Shown: piece after piece, positions 1-5,291 of the stretch
Numbering within the stretch: the stretch's first letter is position 1
Layout of the letters: each line of letters begins with the position of its first letter
Assembly: GCA_014376915.1 (NCBI GenBank)
Contig: JACMQP010000614.1
Coordinates: 1-5,291 of the forward strand
Reading direction: 5' to 3'
Source: Ramlibacter sp.
Lineage (GTDB): Bacteria; Pseudomonadota; Gammaproteobacteria; Burkholderiales; Burkholderiaceae
DNA length: 5,291 nucleotides
Made by a program: the position numbers and the translations under genes
The notes under the pieces: generated by a model
Database searches by the model: none
What the model was told of the DNA's origin: nothing
What the model saw: only the letters and a program-made list of their open reading frames with translations

Positions 1-123
1 CACCGGCGGCAGGTTGTAGAACGTGCTCATGGGCACGTCGACCTCGTAGCCGACGCCGTTGCAGTCCACCAGCAGCTGCGGCGGGTTCTTGTCACTCAGC
101 GTTCCGGTTAATCTGCCTATCAT
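1..123 (-). CDS. ruvA: Holliday junction branch migration protein RuvA, N-terminal part (cut by window edge)
   Basis: RuvA binds four-way Holliday junctions as a tetramer and loads the RuvB helicase motor during recombinational repair in the cytoplasm. Read on the minus strand, the frame from the ATG at 123-121 stays open for exactly 41 codons to the window edge. It begins [15 protein letters not shown] and continues with [12 protein letters not shown], which is the hallmark start of the RuvA N-terminal OB-fold domain (the full protein is about 200 residues). The start is fixed by the universal MIGR opening and by a GGAGG ribosome binding site six bases upstream. Codons 2, 4 and 5 are ATA, AGA and TTA, which are rare in a genome this GC-rich and may keep the initiation region unstructured. 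The gene is divergent from phoH with almost no spacer. ruvC, which often precedes ruvA, cannot be directly upstream here. ruvB would be expected beyond the left edge. Confidence 0.94.
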   Translation of the reverse strand, partial: MIGRLTGTLSDKNPPQLLVDCNGVGYEVDVPMSTFYNLPPV

Positions 124-146
124 TGGAATCCTCCACCGGAATTATC
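118..146. promoter_or_regulatory. Compressed divergent start region of ruvA and phoH, with candidate -10 boxes
   Basis: This stretch is visibly more AT-rich than its surroundings. On the plus strand TATCAT (118-123) matches five of six bases of the sigma-70 -10 consensus. It would place a phoH transcript start near 130, about 20 bases before the TTG start. On the minus strand GATAAT (146-141) also matches five of six, but it would give ruvA a leader of only about 11 bases that barely includes its ribosome binding site. Neither box has a good -35 at 16-18 bp. A TTGTCA at 89-94 is too far from TATCAT (23 bp). The assignment is inference only; the true promoters could lie further inside the opposing genes. 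Confidence 0.25.
130..134 (-). promoter_or_regulatory. Ribosome binding site of ruvA
   Basis: On the minus strand the sequence reads GGTGGAGGATTCCA immediately before the ruvA ATG. GGAGG is a near-perfect anti-16S match with a six-base spacer. It supports the ruvA start and shows that the ruvA translation signals use up most of the gap shared with phoH. Confidence 0.75.
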
Positions 147-149
147 AGC

Positions 150-1094
150 TTGATTCTCAGACACACCTTCTCGCCGCCGAACAACGCGCGCCTCAACCAC
201 CTGTGCGGTTCCATGGACGAACATCTGCGAACCATCGAGATTGCGCTGCAGGTGAGCATCGCCCACCGTCACGAGCAGTTCAAGGTGGATGGCCCCAAGG
301 CCAAGGCCCAGCGAGCGATGGAGGTGCTGCAGGCCCTCTACGAAGTCGCCGCACGGCCGGTCGCGGCGGACCAGCTGCAGCTGATGCTGGCCGGCGACGC
401 CGGGATGGAAGCGGACGGGGACGGGGCGATCATCCTGCACACGCGCCGCACCGACCTGAAGGCCCGCACGCCCACCCAGAGCTTGTACCTGGAGAACATC
501 GCCACCCACGACATCACCTTCGGGATCGGACCGGCCGGCACCGGCAAGACCTACCTGGCCGTCGCCTGCGCGGTCGATGCGCTGGAGCGCAGCGCGGTGC
601 AGCGCATCGTGCTGACCCGGCCCGCGGTGGAGGCTGGGGAGAAGCTGGGCTTCCTGCCCGGCGACCTGAGCCAGAAAGTCGACCCGTATCTCCGGCCGCT
701 GTACGACGCGCTGTACGAGTTGATGGGATTCGAGAAAGTGACCAAGGCGTTCGAACGCCAGGCGCTGGAGATCGCCCCGCTGGCCTTCATGCGCGGCCGC
801 ACGCTGAGCAACGCCTTCGTGATCCTGGACGAGGCGCAAAACACCACTCCCGAGCAGATGAAGATGTTCCTCACCCGAATCGGCTTCGGCGCCAAGGCGG
901 TAGTGACCGGCGACGTCAGCCAGATCGATCTGCCCAAGGGCCAGCTGTCGGGCCTGGTCGAGGCCGAGTACATCCTGAAGCGCGTCAAGGGCATCGCCCA
1001 CACCCGGTTTACCAGCAAGGACGTGGTGCGCCACCCGCTGGTGGCGCGGATCGTCGACGCGTACGACGCGGCCGGCAAGCGCGATGCCAAGTAG
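150..1094 (+). CDS. phoH: PhoH-family ATPase (YbeZ)
   Basis: This is a cytoplasmic PhoH/YbeZ-type P-loop NTPase, a family that partners with the YbeY endoribonuclease in rRNA processing and stress-related RNA turnover. From the chosen start it is 314 residues. The N-terminal part matches the family pattern ([10 protein letters not shown], then DEHLRTIE and a KH-like small domain). The Walker A motif is GPAGTGKT with its lysine at residue 133, and the Walker B motif is VILDEAQN with Asp227-Glu228, followed by the family's [23 protein letters not shown] motif and a C-terminal SGL(V)-RHPLV tail complete the domain. The TTG at 150 is preferred because it puts the usual six or so residues before the conserved F-x-P-x-N core and has GGA nine bases upstream. 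A TTG at 123 would overlap the ruvA start codon, and the first ATG (213) would cut into the conserved core. Its stop overlaps ybeY, which indicates translational coupling. Confidence 0.93.
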   Translation: MILRHTFSPPNNARLNHLCGSMDEHLRTIEIALQVSIAHRHEQFKVDGPKAKAQRAMEVLQALYEVAARPVAADQLQLMLAGDAGMEADGDGAIILHTRRTDLKARTPTQSLYLENIATHDITFGIGPAGTGKTYLAVACAVDALERSAVQRIVLTRPAVEAGEKLGFLPGDLSQKVDPYLRPLYDALYELMGFEKVTKAFERQALEIAPLAFMRGRTLSNAFVILDEAQNTTPEQMKMFLTRIGFGAKAVVTGDVSQIDLPKGQLSGLVEAEYILKRVKGIAHTRFTSKDVVRHPLVARIVDAYDAAGKRDAK

Positions 1095-1545
1095 TCCGCT
1101 GCCCACGCTCGACCTGAACCTGCAGTTTGCCGCCTTTCCCCGCGTGGCGGAGCACCGCGCCGTGCTGCGGCGGCCCACGGTCAACCGCTGGATTTCCCAC
1201 GCGCTGGCCGCGCCGGCCGAGATCTCGGTGCGCATCGTCGGCGAGGACGAAGGCCGGGCGCTGAACCGCCAGTACCGGGGTAAAGATTACGCGACCAACG
1301 TGCTGACCTTCGACTACGCGCGGCAACCGGTGGTGCTGGCCGACCTGGTCCTGTGCGGTCCGGTGGTCGAGCGCGAGGCCGCCGAACAGGGCAAGGCGCT
1401 GCAGGCCCACTACGCTCACCTGCTGGTGCACGGCGCGCTGCACGCCCAGGGCTACGACCACGAAACCGACGAAGCCGACGCGCTCACGATGGAGACGCTC
1501 GAAATCCTTCTGCTTGCGGCGCTGGGGTTCGACAACCCCTACTGA
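1084..1545 (+). CDS. ybeY: Endoribonuclease YbeY (rRNA maturation factor)
   Basis: YbeY is a single-domain zinc-dependent endoribonuclease involved in 16S rRNA 3'-end maturation and 70S ribosome quality control. The 153-residue product has the usual family length. It shows the YRGKD-ATNVLTF segment at about residues 64-76 and the family zinc signature [11 protein letters not shown], with His116, His120 and His126 as the three metal ligands, then the conserved acidic helix containing MET-LEIL. The ATG lies inside the end of phoH, giving an 11-base overlap in another frame. No strong ribosome binding site precedes it, so it is probably translated by coupling from phoH as part of a two-gene operon. 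In many gammaproteobacteria ybeX/corC and lnt follow. Here a gene on the opposite strand follows instead, so the plus-strand operon seems to end at ybeY. Confidence 0.96.
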   Translation: MPSSPLPTLDLNLQFAAFPRVAEHRAVLRRPTVNRWISHALAAPAEISVRIVGEDEGRALNRQYRGKDYATNVLTFDYARQPVVLADLVLCGPVVEREAAEQGKALQAHYAHLLVHGALHAQGYDHETDEADALTMETLEILLLAALGFDNPY

Positions 1546-1603
1546 CATGCGTCAGGTCAGCCGCAGCGCGATCGTTGTCGCCAGTGACGCGGGATCACGC
1601 TGA
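1546..1603. other. Short convergent gap between ybeY and the CDF gene
   Basis: These 58 bases separate two converging genes. They contain only weak inverted repeats: GATCA-CGC-TGATC at 1593-1605, running into the transporter stop codon, and a loosely spaced GCGTCA/TGACGC pair at 1549-1590. Neither is followed by a T-rich tract on either strand, so I see no intrinsic terminator. No gene is seen. Confidence 0.4.
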
Positions 1604-2521
1604 TCAAATCAGGTCGTCCTCGTCCAGCGAATGCACCTCGACGTCATTCGGCAGCAGCTGGATCGTCGCCCGCAACCCGGGCACCGCACTCATCAGCGCC
1701 TGCTCCACCGAACCTCGCACGGCCGCGGCGCGGCGCAGCGTCCAGTCGGCCGGCATGTGCATGTGCAGGTCGACGAAGCGACGCTGGCCGGAGCGGCGGC
1801 TCGACAGGTGGTCGAAGCGGATCGTGGGATGGTGGAAGCCGGCCAGCGTGTTCTCGACTTCCGCCAGCACCTCGGGCTCCAGCGCCTCGTCCATCAGTCC
1901 CTGCGACGACTTCCACATCAGGTGCGCGCCCTCCCACAGGATGTTGAGCGCGACGGCGATCGCCACCGCGGGATCCAGCCACTGCCAGCCGGTCAGCGCC
2001 ACCAGGCCAACTCCCAGCACCACGCCGGCAGAGGTCCAGACGTCGGTGACGAGGTGGCGAGCATCTGCCTCCAGCGCCATGGAGCGGTGCTGGCGCGCCG
2101 AATGCAGCATCGCCCACGCCAGCGCGCCGTTGATGGCGGAACTCAGCACCGACAGCGCGAGGCCCCAGCCCAGCATGCCGATCGGCTGCGGATGGTACAG
2201 GCGCTGCGCGGCCGCCCAGGCGATGCCGACGGCGGCGACGATGATCATCAGCCCCTCGAAGCCGGATGAAAAATATTCCGCCTTGTGATGGCCGTAAGGA
2301 TGATCGGCGTCGGCCGGACGGCGCGCGATGGTCACCATCGTCAGCGCGAACGCGGCGCTCGCCAGGTTGACCAGCGACTCCATTGCATCCGACAGCAGGC
2401 CCACCGAATCGGTGATCCACCACGCCGTGGTCTTCATCGCGATGGTGATGATCGCCACAATGATCGACAACCGCAGCAGCAAGATCGGGGAAGCGGCTTT
2501 CGCCGCGGATCTTAGGTCCAT
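1604..2521 (-). CDS. Cation diffusion facilitator (CDF) family metal transporter
   Basis: CDF proteins are inner-membrane dimers that export divalent metals (Zn, Fe, Mn, Co, Ni) in exchange for protons. The 305-residue product has hydrophobic segments at about residues 12-30, 35-65, 88-108, 115-140 and 160-200, then a soluble C-terminal domain. Signatures seen are DSVGLLSDAMESLVN in TM2, HPYGHHKAEYFSS after TM2, ARHLVTDVWTS in TM5, and FDHLSSRRSGQRRFVDLHMHMP in the C-terminal metallochaperone-like domain. Placed against E. coli FieF, the TM2 site-A positions are Glu48 and Asn52 instead of Asp/Asp, while His156 and Asp160 of TM5 are kept; metal choice therefore cannot be read off. The ATG at 2521 is preferred on protein grounds, but no ribosome binding site precedes it. 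A TTG at 2569 would add 16 residues. The gene follows tyrS on the same strand, 52 bases after its stop, and is probably co-transcribed. Confidence 0.92.
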   Translation of the reverse strand: MDLRSAAKAASPILLLRLSIIVAIITIAMKTTAWWITDSVGLLSDAMESLVNLASAAFALTMVTIARRPADADHPYGHHKAEYFSSGFEGLMIIVAAVGIAWAAAQRLYHPQPIGMLGWGLALSVLSSAINGALAWAMLHSARQHRSMALEADARHLVTDVWTSAGVVLGVGLVALTGWQWLDPAVAIAVALNILWEGAHLMWKSSQGLMDEALEPEVLAEVENTLAGFHHPTIRFDHLSSRRSGQRRFVDLHMHMPADWTLRRAAAVRGSVEQALMSAVPGLRATIQLLPNDVEVHSLDEDDLI

Positions 2522-2556
2522 GGCGCCGATTGTGGCGCAGGCACAATCCGGGCGCC
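2522..2556 (-). promoter_or_regulatory. Bulged 13-bp stem-loop in the tyrS-CDF junction
   Basis: On the minus strand the RNA reads GGCGCC, CG, GATTGTG, a seven-base loop (CCTGCGC), CACAATC, GGCGCC, and then directly the transporter ATG. The two arms pair perfectly over 7 + 6 bp, with a two-base CG bulge on the 5' side. The structure begins 17 bases after the tyrS stop. No U-tract follows, so it is not a standard intrinsic terminator. It could protect the tyrS 3' end, act as a partial terminator, or hold down translation of the transporter; these roles are inference. If the transporter really starts at the TTG 2569, the hairpin would lie inside its coding sequence. Confidence 0.45.
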
Positions 2557-2573
2557 GTGACCACCCCAATCTC

Positions 2574-3809
2574 TCAGGCCAGCGTCACGCGCGCGAATTT
2601 GCGCTTGCCGACCTGCACCACATAGGTCCCCGCCTCCAGCTTGAGGCCCTTGTCGCTGACGACGGACGAATCGATCCGCACGCCGCCGCCGTCGATCAAC
2701 CGGTTGGCTTCGGACGTCGAAGGTGCCAGTCCAGCGTGCTTGAGCAACGCGCCGATGGCGATCGGCGCGCCGCTGAGGCTGACGTCCGGAATTTCGTCCG
2801 GGACGCCACCTTTGCTGCGGTTGTTGAAGTCCTGTTCGGCCGCGTCGGCGGCCTGGGCGCTGTGGAAGCGAGCCGTGATTTCCTTGGCCAGCATGACCTT
2901 GGCGTCCTTTGGATTGCGGCCGCCCGCCACCTCCCGACTGAGAGCGGCGAGCTCGGCCTCGCTACGGAAGCTCAGCAGCGTGAACCAGCGCCACATCAGC
3001 GTGTCCGAGATCGACAGCACCTTGGCGAACATGGTGTTCGGCTCTTCGCTGATACCGATGTAATTGTTCTTGCTTTTGGACATCTTCTCGACGCCATCCA
3101 GCCCCTCCAACAACGGCATGGTCAGGATGCACTGCGGCTCCTGGCCGTACTCCTGCTGCAGGTGACGGCCCATCAGCAGGTTGAACTTCTGGTCGGTGCC
3201 GCCGAGCTCGAGGTCGCTTTTCAAAGCCACCGAGTCATAGCCCTGCATCAGCGGGTAAAGGAATTCGTGGACGCTGATGGACGCGCCGGACTTGAAACGG
3301 TCGTGGAAATCGTTGCGCTCCATCATCCGCGCCACCGTGTATTTGGCCGCCAGCTGGATCATTCCGCGGGCACCCAGCGGGTCGCTCCATTCGCTGTTGT
3401 ACCGAATCTCGGTTTTTTCCGGGTCCAGCACCAGGCTGGCCTGCCGGTAATAGGTCTCGGCATTGGCCCTGATCTGGTCGGCTGTCAGCGGTGGCCGGGT
3501 CGTATTTCGCCCGGAAGGGTCGCCGATCATCGAGGTGAAGTCGCCGATGAGGAAGATCACGGTGTGGCCCAGGTCCTGCAGCTGGCGCATCTTGTTCAGC
3601 ACGACCGTATGGCCGATATGGATGTCCGGTGCGGTCGGATCAAGGCCGAGCTTGATCCGCAACGGCACGCCTGTGGCCGCCGACCTTGCCAGCTTGTAGG
3701 TCCAGTCCTCCACGGGCAGCAGCTCGTCCGCGCCCCGAAGGGACACCGCCAGGGCCTCTTTGACAGCCTCGGTCACGGGATGATTTTTTGTAACAGAAGC
3801 TTGATTCAT
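2574..3809 (-). CDS. tyrS: Tyrosyl-tRNA synthetase, KMSKS (TyrZ-like) type
   Basis: A class I aminoacyl-tRNA synthetase that activates tyrosine with ATP and charges tRNA-Tyr in the cytoplasm. The 411-residue product has the Rossmann-fold ATP motif PDIHIGH (His64-His67), the tyrosine-pocket pattern Y-x3-Q-x2-D (Tyr185, Gln189, Asp192), [10 protein letters not shown] (201-210), and the KMSKS loop at 242-246. A C-terminal S4-type RNA-binding domain follows (about 350-411: [20 protein letters not shown]). The HIGH/KMSKS forms and length place it with the TyrZ-like group rather than the E. coli TyrS group, which has KFGKT. The ATG at 3809 gives a typical N-terminus before the EALA-RGADEL helix. 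The sequence before it (ACTCCTT) has no ribosome binding site, so a GTG near 3776 or an upstream GTG at 3857 cannot be excluded. It is divergent from the M23 peptidase gene and is followed by the CDF gene. Confidence 0.96.
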   Translation of the reverse strand: MNQASVTKNHPVTEAVKEALAVSLRGADELLPVEDWTYKLARSAATGVPLRIKLGLDPTAPDIHIGHTVVLNKMRQLQDLGHTVIFLIGDFTSMIGDPSGRNTTRPPLTADQIRANAETYYRQASLVLDPEKTEIRYNSEWSDPLGARGMIQLAAKYTVARMMERNDFHDRFKSGASISVHEFLYPLMQGYDSVALKSDLELGGTDQKFNLLMGRHLQQEYGQEPQCILTMPLLEGLDGVEKMSKSKNNYIGISEEPNTMFAKVLSISDTLMWRWFTLLSFRSEAELAALSREVAGGRNPKDAKVMLAKEITARFHSAQAADAAEQDFNNRSKGGVPDEIPDVSLSGAPIAIGALLKHAGLAPSTSEANRLIDGGGVRIDSSVVSDKGLKLEAGTYVVQVGKRKFARVTLA

Positions 3810-3871
3810 AAGGAGTTTTTGGGTGTTGGAGGACCAGGGGATGTCATACTCCGGCACCCGATCGGCAGCAG

Positions 3872-3888
3872 CGGCATTCTAAATGCCG
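3872..3888. repeat. Perfect 7-bp inverted repeat overlapping the putative tyrS -10 box
   Basis: The bases CGGCATT-CTA-AATGCCG form two exact 7-bp arms around a three-base centre. The TAGAAT candidate -10 box of tyrS (minus strand) covers the end of one arm and the centre. The size fits a small dimeric regulator operator, but it could also be a short hairpin or chance. Confidence 0.4.
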
Positions 3889-3970
3889 GAAAACTGCCCA
3901 GCCCCCGTCGGTGTTGCAAGCGTCAGGATCGGCCCCGCCATCGCGTAGGATCCGTCCGGCAAGACAAACA

Positions 3971-3975
3971 AAGGA
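3971..3975 (+). promoter_or_regulatory. Probable ribosome binding site of the M23 peptidase gene
   Basis: AAGGA at this position lies nine bases before the in-frame TTG at 3985. It is the only good Shine-Dalgarno match near the possible starts (TTG 3985, TTG 3997, ATG 4015). It is the main reason for choosing the TTG at 3985. Confidence 0.5.
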
Positions 3976-3984
3976 TTCTTCGTT

Positions 3985-5291
3985 TTGAACAACGGTTTGA
4001 TCGCCGCCGGCAAAATGTTGCTGGCCCGCGCCGCACACGCACTCCGACATCATCCCAGACACGTGACGGCCGTCGTGGCTGCGCTGTTGCTGGGTGGCGG
4101 CGGGGGCGCCTTCGCCGTGGCCTCGCTGGGTCCGGACCCGTCGGCCTTGCCGGTGCGCCAGGTGCTTGAAAGCGTCCAGCCGCTGCCGCTGGCACTGCAG
4201 GGCGACGCGCTGGACGTGCAGCGCCTGAAACTGTTCCGCTCCGACGTGACGCGCGCCACCGATACCGTGGAAGCGCTGATGACACGGCTTGGGGTCGATG
4301 ACCTCGCCGCTGCCACTTACCTGCGCAACGAGCCGAGTTACCGCAGCGTCGTGCTGGGCCGCGCGGGTCGCACCGTGACGGCCGAGGCCACCGACGGCCA
4401 CCAGCTGGAAAAGCTGACCGTGCGCTGGGCGCCCGAGGGCGACGGCACCTTCCGCCGACTTGTGATCGAGCGCACGCGCGCCGGCCAGTTCGCCTCGCGC
4501 ATCGAAAGTGCTCGGCTCACCGCATCGACCCGGCTGGCCAGCGGCGCGATCCGCACCTCGCTGTTCGCCGCCGCCGACGAAGCGCGGATTCCCGAAGCGG
4601 TCGCCACGCAGCTGACCGACATCTTCTCCTCCGAGATCGACTTCCACCGGGCGCTGCGCCGCAACGACCGCTTCAACATCGTCTACGAGGCGCTCGAAGC
4701 CGACGGCGAGCCGATGCGCAGCGGCCGCATCCTGTCGGCCGAGTTCGTCAACGGCGGCAAGACCTACCAGGCCATGTGGTTCGAGGAGCCGGGCCACAAG
4801 GGCGGCTACTACACGCTGGACGGCCGCAGCCTGCGCCATTCCTACCTGGCCTCGCCGATGGAGTTCTCCCGCGTCACCAGCGGTTTCGCGATGCGGTTCC
4901 ACCCGATCCTGCAGGAGTGGAAGGCCCATCTGGGCGTCGACTACGGCGCGCCGACCGGCACTTCGGTGCGCACGGTCGGCGACGGCACGGTGGAGTTTGC
5001 CGGCGTGCAAAACGGCTTCGGCAACGTCGTCATCGTCAAGCACGGCAACAGCACCGAAACGGTCTATGCCCACCTGAGCCGGATCAACGTCCGCCCGGGC
5101 GAAAAGGTCGAGCAGGGCCAGAACATCGGCGCCGTGGGCGCCACCGGCTGGGCCACCGGCCCGCACCTGCACTTCGAGTTCCGCGTCAACGGCATCCACC
5201 GGGATCCGTTGCTCGCGGCCCGCGAAAGTGGTTCCGAGCCGGTGTCCGCCACCGCGCGCCCAGCCTTCGATCACCTGTCGCACATGATGCG
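3985..5291 (+). CDS. M23 (LytM-type) peptidoglycan endopeptidase, MepM/Csd3-like, C-terminal end cut by window edge
   Basis: Predicted inner-membrane-anchored, periplasm-facing zinc peptidase that would cut peptide cross-links in peptidoglycan and allow wall expansion. The frame is open from the stop at 3946-3948 to the right edge (435 codons from the TTG at 3985). A basic stretch (ALRHHPRH, about 19-26) precedes one hydrophobic, glycine-rich anchor at about 27-48. A LysM/OapA-like region (TVEALMTRLGV, from 94) and a Csd3-type middle domain (IFSSEIDFHRALRRNDRF, from 213) follow. The LytM domain at about 295-410 begins with SGFAMRFHPIL. Zinc ligands are His315 and Asp319 (HLGVD) and His396 (second His of HLH); catalytic histidines are His363 (YAHL) and His394. 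All are present, so the enzyme looks active. The ATG at 4015 is an alternative start that keeps the anchor. In Pseudomonas this gene type lies beside tyrZ and before anmK. Confidence 0.93.
   Translation, partial: MNNGLIAAGKMLLARAAHALRHHPRHVTAVVAALLLGGGGGAFAVASLGPDPSALPVRQVLESVQPLPLALQGDALDVQRLKLFRSDVTRATDTVEALMTRLGVDDLAAATYLRNEPSYRSVVLGRAGRTVTAEATDGHQLEKLTVRWAPEGDGTFRRLVIERTRAGQFASRIESARLTASTRLASGAIRTSLFAAADEARIPEAVATQLTDIFSSEIDFHRALRRNDRFNIVYEALEADGEPMRSGRILSAEFVNGGKTYQAMWFEEPGHKGGYYTLDGRSLRHSYLASPMEFSRVTSGFAMRFHPILQEWKAHLGVDYGAPTGTSVRTVGDGTVEFAGVQNGFGNVVIVKHGNSTETVYAHLSRINVRPGEKVEQGQNIGAVGATGWATGPHLHFEFRVNGIHRDPLLAARESGSEPVSATARPAFDHLSHMM

Larger units (their letters stand above)
3810..3984. 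promoter_or_regulatory. Divergent intergenic region between tyrS and the M23 peptidase gene
   Basis: These 175 bases must hold the 5' signals of both genes. On the minus strand TAGAAT (3881-3876) is a five-of-six -10 match that would give tyrS a leader of about 60 bases. The hexamer 17 bp upstream (GGGCTG) is a poor -35. On the plus strand TAGGAT (3946-3951) is a weaker -10 candidate for the peptidase gene, again without a clear -35; TTGCAA at 3914-3919 is too far (26 bp). A perfect inverted repeat sits over the tyrS -10 candidate. AGGAG at 3811-3815 on the plus strand has no start codon at a usable distance. Confidence 0.35.

Noticed and set aside
89..123. TTGTCA ... TATCAT as a full sigma-70 promoter for phoH
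   Set aside because: The spacer is 23 bp, outside the usable 15-19 bp range. Only the -10 half is kept as a weak candidate.
59..1117. A 352-codon plus-strand frame and a 371-codon minus-strand frame over phoH
   Set aside because: Both are overlapping frames of the phoH coding region. Only the phoH frame shows Walker A/B motifs, and the others are Arg/Pro/Gly-rich shadows.
1543..1605. Possible bidirectional terminator between ybeY and the CDF gene
   Set aside because: The inverted repeats are only 4-6 bp with long or tiny loops, and no T-tract follows on either strand.
1353..2288. A 311-codon plus-strand frame spanning the end of ybeY and opposite the CDF gene
   Set aside because: It is out of frame with ybeY and antisense to clear CDF signatures. 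Its Ser/Arg/Thr-rich composition has no domain features.
3811..3840. AAGGAG and GGAGGACC on the plus strand upstream of the peptidase gene as ribosome binding sites
   Set aside because: The ATG at 3841 that follows GGAGG opens a frame that is not the peptidase frame and matches nothing. The stop at 3946-3948 also separates this region from the peptidase frame.
2328..4169. A 613-codon open frame on the plus strand opposite tyrS and the CDF start
   Set aside because: It runs antisense to the well-conserved TyrRS, crosses the intergenic region and enters the peptidase gene in another frame. Its composition is typical of antisense translation of GC-rich genes and it shows no motif.
3844..5283. 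A 479-codon open frame on the minus strand opposite the M23 peptidase
   Set aside because: Its translation is rich in Arg, Ala, Gly, Val and His with no recognisable domain. The plus strand carries a complete LytM domain with all catalytic residues, so this is a high-GC antisense shadow.

Overview
The window is high-GC, single-copy bacterial chromosome that looks like a gammaproteobacterium of the Xanthomonadaceae/Lysobacter kind. I infer this from strong third-position G/C bias, the style of the protein sequences, and the divergent arrangement of tyrS with an M23 peptidase gene. It holds six genes, two of them cut by the window ends. They are mostly conserved housekeeping functions. I see no tRNA, rRNA, CRISPR array, insertion sequence, phage gene or toxin-antitoxin pair.

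Left part (1-1545): the first 41 codons of ruvA (Holliday-junction branch migration) lie on the minus strand and end at the left edge. Almost back-to-back with it, phoH (ybeZ) and ybeY run on the plus strand and overlap by 11 bases. This is the known ATPase/endoribonuclease pair linked to 16S rRNA maturation and ribosome quality control. The gap between the ruvA and phoH start codons is only about 26 bp, so ribosome binding sites and promoter elements must be packed there or lie inside the opposing genes. The usual partners of this cluster in many gammaproteobacteria (miaB upstream, ybeX/corC and lnt downstream) are absent from both flanks.

Middle part (1546-3809): convergent to ybeY, a minus-strand pair reads tyrS (KMSKS-type tyrosyl-tRNA synthetase) then a cation diffusion facilitator (CDF) metal transporter. 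A strong 13-bp bulged hairpin fills the short junction between them and abuts the transporter ATG.

Right part (3810-5291): a 175-bp divergent intergenic region carries a perfect 7-bp inverted repeat over a TAGAAT candidate -10 box for tyrS. To its right is a plus-strand, membrane-anchored MepM/Csd3-like M23 peptidoglycan endopeptidase. It is open at the right edge and has all the LytM zinc and catalytic residues. In Pseudomonas the equivalent gene lies beside tyrZ and is followed by anmK, so anmK is a reasonable guess for the next gene.

I found no convincing undescribed system. The most notable items are the compressed ruvA/phoH junction, the hairpin before the CDF gene, the inverted repeat over the putative tyrS promoter, and the unusual E/N metal-site residues in the CDF protein.
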